A DNA stretch of 64,000 nucleotides from Zygnema circumcarinatum (Eukaryota > Streptophyta > Zygnematophyceae > Zygnematales > Zygnemataceae), in contig CM074813.1 in the NCBI GenBank assembly GCA_037447605.1, positions 168,406-232,405 of the forward strand. The letters are read 5' to 3'. Made by a program: the position numbers and the translations under genes. How positions within the stretch are numbered: position 1 is the first letter of the stretch; the number at the start of each line of letters is the position of its first letter. The notes beneath the pieces were generated by a model, which worked only from the letters and a program-made list of their open reading frames with translations, was not told the DNA's origin and did no database searches. Positions 44,701 through 54,771 of the stretch are shown one piece after another.

Positions 44701-47700
44701 TGAAACCAATTCAGATCGTATAAAGACAAAGCGAGAGAAGCGGAGGAGTTGTGAGATTCGCAACTGAAAAATGAACATTTTAGACCCTAATACTTTTATG
44801 CGACTAGTGATGCTTGAAGAACAGAACTGACAACATCTCTCTCACTGCCTCAGCACTCTGCCTCTCATCAGCGTGCCAGCTGGAAGCAGCTGATTGGCCG
44901 GCTCGACAGTTACGTGGCGGCATGCCACGTGCTGCCAACTCCATTGAAGCGTGTGAGGTTCCTTCCATTTCATTTTTCCCTTCTGTTGTGAAATTTATAC
45001 CTTTAAGCTCGAAGTGTTTGTATCGGACTTGAGTCTAAACTCCGAACACTTTAGAAAATAAAATAACATTTGTAAGCCCGTCTACTCTCTATTCCCTCCC
45101 CCTCACTCCCCTCTCCCCTTCCCCTTCTACCCAAGCCCTCCTCTTCCTCTGCCTCTCCCATCCCCAGCATAGAGGAGATAATTCTTGATGCAAAACCTTC
45201 TGCGTATACACATTAACATTCGTTTTGTCTTCTTTGATTTTGTTACCTTTGCATTATATTTGATATGTTCCTTTTACGCCTTTTTTCTGCAGGATGTTTT
45301 TGAGGAGTTTATGGGGCATGACTCAGCTTGCCAGCTCAGCCGTTTGCCTCCACCTGGCAGCTGTCCATTGGTGCGCCATCAATACATCCTTCATTCAGCT
45401 CGACCATGCCAGCTAAGCACAACAGGCTAACAGTTCCGTTTTCCGTTGAGTAGTGCGTATCAGATTTCTGAGAAAGGTCAAAAAATCAAACGGCCTGGCA
45501 GGTTTGCACAATGGCTGAATTGCGCCAGCTGGCGCATTCCCATTGGCTGAAAGCAGCCTCAAGCAATGTTGGATCGAAACCGACCAATGGGATGAGCTCG
45601 TGGGATGAGACAGCGCTGAGCTGGCACCACGTGTCGGGCAGGGAGTTGGGCATCACCTTGATGGCAATTTTGCAGGTTAGCTGCAAAGGCCCCCAAAGCA
45701 ACGGAGCCCCCTCCCACTCCCCCCCTCCCCCTCCCCCTCCCCCTCCCCCTCCCCCTCCCCCTCCCCCCTCCCCCTCCCCCTCCCCCTCCCCCTCCCCCTC
45801 CCCCTCCCCCTCCCCCTCCCCCTCCCCCTCCCCCTCCCCCTCCCCCTCCCCCTCCCCCTCCCCCTCCCCCTCCCCCTCCCCCTCCCCCTCCCCCTCCCCC
45901 TCCCCCTCCCCCCTCCCCCTCCCCTCCCCTCCCCCTCCCCCTCCACTCCTTCTCCCTCCCTCCTCACTTTCTCCCCATGTCTCGTCCCCTCGCCCCTCCT
46001 CCTATCTCTCCTCCCTCTCCGTCTGCCTCGCCCGCCTTCGTTGTCGCCTTCTCATTGCACTGTGGCGGTGACAGGTGGCGGAAGACTCCGGACACGTCCA
46101 GCTGGCGGATGCCACGGGAGCTGCTGACGTGGCACTGGTGGGCTGTGCCCTTGACCCGGCCTCCCACCTCGGAGAGATCTGCGCGGTGGGGCCACAACTT
46201 TGCTCAAAAAAATTATCACATTTTTTTACTCAAGCAGATACAAGAACAGATGCCTTCCCTCAAACCCTAACTGGTGCACCCCTTAAACCAGACCTTGAAA
46301 TCTCTTCTAAATTCCCTGAATTTGCTGAATTCCCTTCCCTTCAAAACTATGGAAACTTTCAGCTTGTTTAGGAACTTCGTTTCATCATCTGAGTGACTGA
46401 AGGGCAGCCAATGAGGACTCGCCAGCTGGCGAAGCTGATGATCCACCAATTGGAGCGTGCCAGGTGGCGGAATTTGAGCTGGTTCTAGAAGGCTTTACTG
46501 GCCCGCCTCTGCCGCCTCGACCAATCAGAGAGCAGGAGAGAACTCAGAAATGGGCAAAGGAAAGCCTGGGAACATATCGGAACACAAAAAAGTTTGAGCA
46601 GGACTGCCCGCTGCCCTGGGCAGACCTGTACGAGAAAAGCTCAGAAGTATCTCAGGAAGTGGCTGAATCGGGGACTCGAAAGCCAAAATTGACAAATTTT
46701 TTTGTTCGGTGTCGGTCCAGTGACGTAATTTTTTTGGAGAAGAAAGAAAATGGGCTGAAAAAGCTGAGTGCGATGCTGCAAAAGGCACACTTGGGACATG
46801 GAAAGCAACTTCAAATGGTGATCATTACTCATGTTCACCATTTGGCTCGGAAGGTGAGATGTCTCATTCTAACGGCCTTTCCATGTTTCCTGTGCAGCTC
46901 AGTTTCGTTGAACTTCAGAAGTGCCCCCCCCTCTCTCTCTCTCTCTTTCTCTCGCTCTCTCTCGCTCTCTCTCTCGTTCTCTCTCCCTCTCTCTCCCTCC
47001 CCCTCCCTCTCCCCTCCCCTTTGTGTTTGAACAACATTGCCAGTGCTGTAACCTTGACAGACTTTTCATCACAGCATTTAGGTTGGAAACACATGGCATG
47101 TCCCTGAAAGACAATTTTCTGGCCTGTGCCTGCAGGCGGCTCTAGCCAATGTGGTCGCGCCACGTGGCAAGGACCTGAGCTTTGTCGCTCATGCAATTCA
47201 GCTGCCGCTGCGCATCGTTCTCGGGGAGTCTCAGGAAGTTTCAGCAAAGGTTTGTCCTTTTCTGGCCAACTTTCCAGACAAAGCGAAGCGGGGGGAGAGA
47301 GAAAGAGAGAGAGTGGGAGGGAGAGAGAGAGAGAGAGTTCCAAAATTGGGGCTTCTCGCTGACATGAGCTCTACACTTGGATTTGTCTGCTCCTCTCCTG
47401 TAAACGTGACAGGTGGCAGCAGGGGAGCCGTCGCCGAGCACTCCACTTCCATGCATGGAAACGGTGGAGCAGTTCCGTTGTGGGCCGTCATCTGGCCAAC
47501 CGAATGGCGGCACGTGGCAGAAAGGCAATGAAAGTAGGTGTAGAGTTAAATGGATGGCGGCAATCGATGAGGATGCTGGAACGGAAACGGAAAGGGAAAA
47601 CTGTTGCATGGAAGCAGTTGTGGAAGCCATGGATGGGGCTGCGGCGGAGAAGCTGCTCTTGGAGGTGACGGATATGGCCGCCCTCCAATTTAAGGTGCGG

Positions 47701-50700
47701 AATCAGAAATTACGGAGTACGGATTTGTGAGTTTCATTGATATGGCACATTCATGGAATCAAGATTCGACTATGGGAATATAGAGAAAGGGAGTTAAATG
47801 CAGAAAGGGAGTTTAACCTTTTTCTCTATCTCTCTCCACATTTCTGTTTCTCTCTCTCTCACTCTCTCTCTCTCTATCTCTCTCTCTTTTTCCCTCTCAC
47901 TCTATCTCTCCTCGCTCTTTGTGGCAGATGCTGCAAGTTGGCCATTGCTATGTCGTTCCCAGCAACCCACCCTCTGCCTATTGCCAGACGCCACCTGGCG
48001 CCACCCCATTGGCTGACCGACAAACAAATAAAAGCAAAGATCTGCGAATTCGTCCTTCTCATCAAAAGAACGGCCTTCTGCAGCTGCCAGCTGGCGGAAA
48101 AAATGGGCCAATCCGAGTGCTCCATGTGGGGCCCACCTGTCCTATGTGGCGAGCTGCCGTCGACTCTCTTCCATCCACCCCTTGTGAACTTGGAACCAAA
48201 AAAATAGGAGGAGAAAATAGGGATAAAAAAAAATTATGGCCGACCGAAGTATGGGGGGAGGGAGGGAAGGCATTAAGGCCAGCTGTCATTTTGGAGGTCC
48301 AATCGGAGATTGCCACGTGGCACGCGGAGCAGGTGAGCCGTTACAGAAAGGAATTCGTTACATCGTTACTTTCCGTAAGGGAGGTTTTGGGAGGGGAATC
48401 TTGTGAGGGGTGGGAAGGAGACAAAATTGAAGAAGAACAACTGCACCACAGACCCTTGCGGAAGTCATTTCCGGGTTGGAAACTTTTGGCCAATAGCAGA
48501 AGGACAGGTGGCATAAAGGGACTTAAAGGGAAGTTGGTGTCCTTTGTGGGAGTGGTGGGAGTGGTGTGGCGAGAAGGGAGAGGAGGAGGGTATGAAAGGG
48601 AGGGGGAATGGGAGAGGAGTATAGGAGGGACAGGTGGCGAACAGAGATTGGAGGGCAGCTGGATGCTTGTGATCCAAGTGCAGGATGAGGTGACACCTGG
48701 CATTGTGGTGAGTCAAGTTACCTCTGTTGTTGTCTTACCATTTTTACAGATACAAGTTATGATGTTATAATGTCGTAGGGTTATTGAAATTATTTTGTGG
48801 AAAGGCAGAGGGGCCATAAGTGATGAAATTTGGGGAGTTCAGATAACCTCTCTTCTGGTAGAAAAATTGGGTTCGATCTTTAAGCTAATCATCAGAGCCC
48901 CCCATTCCCCCACCTTCCCCCCATCTCTTATATTTTGTCCCCTTCTTTTTTTCTTTGGGGTGTTCGCAGATTTCGGTCAGCTTTGAGAATTTTCGGCGGT
49001 GGGCTGTGCCCGTTGGACTATGCAAAGGAGCGAAAATTTCTTTCCGGCGCGTTCTTCTCCAGCAGTAAGAAAGCCAAATATTTACAATCTGGGAGAGGGG
49101 GACAAATGAAGGGGAGGAGGGAGGGAGGGAGGGGAGGGAGGAGGGGAGAGGAAGGAGGGAGAGTGGGGGGGAGAGAGTGGGGCGGAGAGGGTAAAGAGAG
49201 GGGGGAGAGGAAGGGGGGAGAGGGTGGGGGAGAGAGTGGGGGTGGATAGAATGGGAATCTTTCCAATACCTTGTTTTGTACAATGAGATTCCTGAATTTT
49301 CAATTGCGTTTCTTTTCATTTTTTGGCCTTCTTTTTGTCTTTTCTTTGTTGGGGTGAGGGGAAAAAAAAAAGAGGGGGAGGGGAAAGAGGTAGGGGCTTT
49401 GTGAGAGAAAGAGGCGAAGTCTTTTCATAAGCATATACATTTTCTTTTTGGGTAAATTGTCCAACAGCAGGGACCCGAGTGGCGAATATTTCGCCCAATT
49501 TCTCGCTTGCTCCCTTATGAGATTGGAGCAGCTGCCCGAAAATGAGGAAAAGAAGCATTTCATGAAAGAAACAAAGGACCATGAATGGAATAATTTGAAA
49601 GGAAATGGCTTCAACGCTCGAGAAATGGACAGGAAAAAAAACATCCAAAGGAAATTGGAAGAAGTAATTATCCGGCAAGCCGTCAACATTCGATTATGCG
49701 ACATTAGCGATAATGGGATATATGAAAGAACGGAATTTTTCCGATTCCGGGCAAGGGTACGATTGTTACTTAATTCACCATTTTGTGTTTTTTACGCACT
49801 ATAGAGCCCTGGGAATTTGTCTTATTTGCTGTCTTCTGGAAAGGGTTAGGCTGACGTGGAGCTGGACCTTGACAGGTGTCGGGCGTTCATTGGATCGTCT
49901 TGGATTGGTCTTGTCCGACACCTGCCAGCGTGGCAAGTCCAAGAGCCAATCAGAATGCGACAGTTCACATTGACGCCCGAGCAGGAGGCGCCACGTGTCA
50001 CCTGTGCGGCAACTCGGGAAGAGAGCACGATGTGGCCGTTAAAGGAGCCGTCGTCAAAATTGGTGAGACTTTGTTTGACATTGTTTGACTTCGTTGACTT
50101 TCGCAAACTTACTAATTCGTAGAACAAGGGTTTGTCTCCTCTTTCTCTTTCCCTTTCTTTTCCTCTTTTCCTCCTCTTTTCTATTTCTACTTCTCCTCCC
50201 TCTCCCTTCTCCCTCTCTCTTTTCCCTCTTTCTCCCCATTCTTTTCGTCTTCTTCCTCAGCCACTCCCTCTCCCTTTCCCGTCTCCCTCCCGTCTCTCTC
50301 TCTCTCTCTCTCTCCTGCTTTGGCCTCTTCCCCTCTCTCGCCCTCCCCTCCCCTCTCCCCTCCCCTTCTCCTCCCAAAAGCCTACATTTCAGTACTAGTC
50401 TCAATCCTTTCAGCGCCTTTCCATGCTGTACCGTTCCTCCGTTTCAGACGACGGAACTGGGCAAGCCATATGTGTCGCCTCCGGCCCAACTGCCACCGCC
50501 CTCCTCGACTTCCCAGAAAAACAGCTGCAAACCAATAGATCTGCGCCACGTGGCGGCTCTCACGTGCGCCCGAGTGGCCCTTGTAGAGGCTCAGATTGTC
50601 AGAGAGCTGCCGCGTGGCAGAGATTACGGAGAACTGTACGGCAACACGGAGCGCTGTTGGCCGTTACTGAGAGCCGCAAAGGGACGGGAGGGGGAGGCAT

Positions 50701-51398
50701 TTGGGGTTCAGAGGAGGGTTCAGGGCCGTGGCAGGTTTTAGGGTTAAGGGAGGGAAGGGAGGAGGTGGGGGAGGAGGGGAGAGAGGCAGTGGCGGAGATC
50801 ATTATGAGGAGCCGCCAGGAGGGGTCAAAGGTGAAATAGTTTTTTTCTCTTTATTTGGGCGGCCCCCTCCCCCACATTTTTTCCTTTTATTTCAATGTCT
50901 TTTTGTCATGTTTTCTTGAATAGGGATGTGTGGCTGATTCTACCTGACCTTTGAAGAGAGAGTGATTGAGGGCTAATTTTGAACTTCATTTTTGGGTCCC
51001 TAATCCGGACTCATGTGTTGGTTTTTGGGCAGATAATTTATTGCAAAAAGGGACCTGCAATCCAACAGATGGCCGAATCTTTTCGAGCATCAGACCCGCC
51101 CAATCTCTGTGAAAATTTATCCAAAGATCGCCGGTGGGGATTGGCTGCCGACTATCTTATTGGTGACATGTGTCACAGTGCACCGTCGAATAGCCTAAAA
51201 CATCGCGACCTTTTGGGCAGAAATTTTGAAAAATTGCAATTCAAAAAAACTTTGATGTATGTGGGTGGCTCCTCCCATTGGACCCTCAAAAAATGCTTGG
51301 CGGAATTTTCGGTGGTTCGCACTGAAAAATTGCGCCCTGTCACCGAAGCGGCAAACGTGCTTAATGAGATTCGCGCACTCTTTGATTCCGAAAACTGA
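41772..51398 (+). CDS. CTC1: CTC1, large subunit of the CST telomere-maintenance complex
   Basis: CTC1 joins STN1 and TEN1 to bind single-stranded DNA, protect telomeres and help DNA polymerase alpha fill in. Sixteen exons: 41772-43436, 43958-44079, 44338-44412, 44880-44952, 45293-45370, 45502-45675, 46075-46185, 46464-46853, 47136-47249, 47413-47694, 47928-48707, 48970-49064, 49471-49756, 49876-50062, 50448-50830 and 51033-51398. They sum to 1,726 residues with every phase agreeing. Recalling plant CTC1: [12 protein letters not shown] followed by a Leu/Val-rich OB strand set; [20 protein letters not shown], then [35 protein letters not shown] (exons 1-2), the best-conserved stretch; FELVLEGF; a CxxC pair in exon 14; [20 protein letters not shown] in exon 15. 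Known plant CTC1 is near 1,270 residues, so this one is long, with low-complexity linkers. Four acceptors precede GTGGC. Middle exons are supported mainly by phase. Confidence 0.72.
45718..45944. repeat. (CCCCCT)n array in CTC1 intron 6
   Basis: About 37 copies of CCCCCT, nearly perfect, lie between exons 45502-45675 and 46075-46185. The opposite strand reads (AGGGGG)n, with very strong G-quadruplex potential; the sense strand could form i-motifs. Open Pro/Ser or Gly/Arg frames here are artefacts. Confidence 0.95.
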
Positions 51399-52355
51399 CT
51401 ATAGTGGGATATACAGGACAGGGTTCAGGGAATTTCAGGTTTTAATCCGGTTGGGGTTTAGGGAGGTTTCTGTATATAGCTTCGTTTCATGTTGTAAGGG
51501 TTAGCGGGAATGTGTGTGTTGAAACTCATCAACTTTTGTTATATTTTTGTAAATTCGACTCGGTTTGAGGAGGAAGCGAGACTTGGCCAGGTTCTGGGGC
51601 ACAGGATTGTAAATATTTGAAAAAATCAAAAAAAGGAGCGCGCGATCGGGCCGTTGGATGCCGCACTTTGCGAATCTTGCATGATGCGAATCGGTACATC
51701 ACAAAATTACATTCGTTTTTAACTAGTGTCTTGCCTCGGGCATGAAAGAAAATGTTATTGCACTTGTGGGAGTATGCGCTCATTGGCTGTTGCTTTTTCT
51801 GGAACGAATAGTGTAAACATTTTCGGATCACTTTCAAAATTATTTAACATTTTCATTTCATTCGGACAGCCAATCATGTCACTTGATGCCTGTACGGAGA
51901 CGACTTCGGGCAGGATCAGAAACGTTTCTCTCCTGCCCGAGCCCTTGGCGTGAAGGCAAATTCACATGGAGGGCGGATGTTCGTTGTGGGTATAGCGCTG
52001 CGAGACTGACACCTATCACAGTTCTCCACGTGGACATAGTGATTACGTGGCGAATCCTGATTGGCCATAGCAAATAAGAGGCTGTGCCGTTAGTGGAAGC
52101 CACCCAGCCAAAAGATCTACAAATTAGGGTTTGGAGCACTCTCTCCCACGAAGTAGAAGTGGTAAAATTGACGCCTCAAGCTCTTCTCCCTCTCTCGTTC
52201 TCTCTCTCTCTCTCTCTCTCGCGGAGCTCTTCGACCGCCCAAGTCCCCTCTGTGCGCCTCCCTCCTCCCTTGTCCTGCCTTTCGCGCCGCAGCTCGTCCA
52301 AACCCTAATTTCCGCCCCCTGCTTCCGTGAATTAGGGTTCCCATAGCCCCGTGCG
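51399..52355. promoter_or_regulatory. CTC1 3' flank and upstream region of the acidic-protein gene
   Basis: No gene is seen. GTTAGCGG/TTCAGGG words follow the CTC1 stop codon. Toward the next start codon there is a CCACGTGGAC site (about 52027), a (TC)n run at 52190-52220 typical of plant 5' leaders, and AAACCCTAATT at 52300-52310, a telo-box-like motif. Confidence 0.4.
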
Positions 52356-53528
52356 ATGGCCTCTGCGCCCGCTGAGGGCTCAGCGCAGGGCTCAGCGCTG
52401 CAGCTGCTGACGTGTGACGCCGCGTCGCTGATGCGATCCATGGGACCCCCCGGAAGCTTCCGGGACATTGCAAGGGGGCATGCAGCTGTGCGGAGGAAGG
52501 AGGAAGCTTCTGAGGACGAAGCGGGGAGAGGGAGAGGGGGCAGCTATGGCGTCGGGGAGCAGGAGATGCTTTCGGAGAAAACGAGGGTGAAGGTAGCCGG
52601 GGCTGCCGTTCCATGTATTGAGCGCTACGGAGCCGCGTTGGCAACTGCACGGAGCAGGGGGTCCTCCATAGCTGCGGGGATGCAGAGTTTGCAGCTCGTC
52701 CATGGCGCTGTGGGGGTCGGGAAGGGAGGGAGAGGGAGCGATAGAGTCAGAGACATGGAGGGTATCCTCGTCCTTGAGAATGTTAGTTTTGATTTCGACA
52801 ATGAGGATGATTTTGGTAGTGATGAGGATGAGGTCATCGATGAAGGTGATGTCGTCGTTGATCATGATCATGACAATGATGATGATGACGAGGATGATGT
52901 CGAGGGTGAGGATGTCGACGATGGTGATGTTGACGAGGACATGGGGTGGGGAGAAGGGAAGAGAGGGAGGATGGCGGAGGAGGAGGCGGCGTTGGAAGAG
53001 AAGTTGGTGGCGATTATTACAGGGGGTAAATGGGATGCGCTTAGTCCTAATTCTGGCAGGGTGGTAGCCGTGGGAGAGCACCAAGTGTGTGTGGGTTACA
53101 GAGAGGATTTCGTGTCGGGCTACCGAACATGGGAGTGGCAGGGGCACCTCACTGTGTACGATGATGAGGAGGGATTCACATCAGAGTATGTTTATGGGAA
53201 TCACTTCGAAGCGTTGGAGAGGTATGGAGACTTAGTAGAGGAAGAGGGAGAGAAGTGGGACGAGGGTGAGGAAGGGCGTGGGGAGAGTGTGGGAGAGGAA
53301 GGAGGAGATGCGTACGCCAATAGGAGGGGTCTTGGGACGGGAGGGAGAGGTGGGGAGAGAGGGAAAGGGAGGGAAGGAGAGGATCTCGGGGAGAGAAGGA
53401 AAGAGCGCGGTGTGTTGAGAGTGGAGGGAGTGTTAGGGTTAGGGTTTGTGCCAAGAGGACTCGGTCCTGGGGGGGGGCTTCCTGTAATTGAAGGCGGAGT
53501 CGGGAGAGCACGGAGGAGGAGGGAATAG
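52356..53528 (+). CDS. Conserved plant-type protein of unknown function with an acidic central tract
   Basis: An uninterrupted frame of 390 residues. The central part is highly acidic (Asp/Glu runs encoded by GAT/GAC/GAG, about residues 147-195). After it comes a compact block, LVAIITGGKWDALSPNSGRV then VAVGEHQVCVGYREDF, RTWEWQGHLTVYDDEEGFT and SEYVYGNHFEAL. I associate the WDxLxPNSG...GEH...YRxWEWxGH...EYxYGN pattern with an uncharacterised plant family, but I cannot name a function. The C-terminal third is Gly/Arg/Glu-rich low complexity. It has no signal peptide or membrane helix, and acidic plus basic tracts suggest a nuclear or nucleic-acid-associated protein; that is inference. The coding sequence contains a telomere-like TTAGGGTTAGGGTTT at about 53434. 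Confidence 0.7.
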   Translation: MASAPAEGSAQGSALQLLTCDAASLMRSMGPPGSFRDIARGHAAVRRKEEASEDEAGRGRGGSYGVGEQEMLSEKTRVKVAGAAVPCIERYGAALATARSRGSSIAAGMQSLQLVHGAVGVGKGGRGSDRVRDMEGILVLENVSFDFDNEDDFGSDEDEVIDEGDVVVDHDHDNDDDDEDDVEGEDVDDGDVDEDMGWGEGKRGRMAEEEAALEEKLVAIITGGKWDALSPNSGRVVAVGEHQVCVGYREDFVSGYRTWEWQGHLTVYDDEEGFTSEYVYGNHFEALERYGDLVEEEGEKWDEGEEGRGESVGEEGGDAYANRRGLGTGGRGGERGKGREGEDLGERRKERGVLRVEGVLGLGFVPRGLGPGGGLPVIEGGVGRARRRRE

Positions 53529-54771
53529 TTACTTTTAGCCTTTGTGAAGATTACCCCCATTTGCTACTTTGCTTCAAGAATTTTAGGAGTCAGAGTTAGA
53601 GTTAGGGTTAGTTCCTGCTTCTTTACCTCTTCTGCTGAAGATAGATTCAGTTTTTACCCTTCCACGAAGAGAGAAGTGAGGAAGAAAGAGACCGCAGAGA
53701 AGAGGGGGAGTGAAAGAGGGGAGAGGGGGGGTGGGAGGGGGGTAGAGAAGATGGAGGGATGTACTGATGTACAGTTATATTCTCAGTTAGGGTTAGAATT
53801 CAGTCCTGTTATCTTTTTTAAACCTCGCTTACTTTGCAGAAGCCCTGTGTAACAGGAAAGCTATATTCCTGCCTCTCTTTAAAAAAAAAAATGTAACAAA
53901 TATGTTAGACAAGCGTCGACCAGACGTGTTCTGAATTGGTCAACAGTTCATGCCATGACATCCGCGAGACGAAATCTGATTATGCCAGATAAGCCCCAGA
54001 GGAGCAAACGAAGCAAAAGGAATTTTTTTTTTTCTTGTGACTTTCAAGAAAACGGGAACGAAACGTCATAGGAAGGAAAGGAAAACAAAACTGGGGAAGG
54101 ACCGTATATGTAAAACAAATGCTAAATTTGGTATTGGATGGCTCGTACCAACCTCAAATATCTCTTCTCCCACAAAACAGTAATGTTACAACGGACCGGA
54201 CAGAGCTAATTCCTTCACCGTCACATGGAAGCCTCCATGCAATCCGTTACAGAAGGCTACAAAGCTGCAGTCGAGAAAGTAGACCGAATAGAATTCTGTT
54301 TTCTATATCAACTGCAATTTTCTAGCTCCCTACCAAAACGAAATTAATTATCACCTTTCCCCCCACCCTCTCTTTAGAAGAGTAAAGAAAGAAAAAACAA
54401 TCTAAGAGCAGCGCCGTTTGTCAGGAGGCATCGAATCTCCACTCTCTGTCGATGGCTCCAATTGCCCCCCGCTGTCTCCAAAACCAATGACCACAACAAA
54501 ATTAATTCGTGCAAAAGCATTCTCCAATTGAAGCCGTTTTCCATTTTCTCAGACAGCATCACACATGAACTCAAAGCAGTCCCCTTTGCTTGCGAGCCTT
54601 CTAACTATTTTCCAACACCCTTCCCAATCCCCTCCACTTCATTGCCATTCCGTTCCCGTTCCAGCTGCCGTCACCGCTACGCAAGACTCGTTCCAGCCCT
54701 CCGTTCCATGCTGTCACGGCGTTCTGTGTTGCAGTAATCTCCACCAATACTCCGCCATAAGTTTTTCCTTC
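53529..54771. other. Intergenic region between converging genes
   Basis: This is the 3' flank of the acidic-protein gene and of the ERF gene. It contains GAGTTAGAGTTAGGGTTAG at about 53590-53610 and a further TTAGGGTTAG at about 53788, plus a purine-rich run at 53690-53750. No coding region or RNA gene is evident. Confidence 0.45.

Noticed and set aside
49861-50059. Alternative reading of CTC1 exon 14 in the frame starting ADVELDLD
   Set aside because: Its acceptor keeps frame too, but the alternative from 49876 preserves a CxxC-containing stretch and joins the next exon in phase, so it was preferred.
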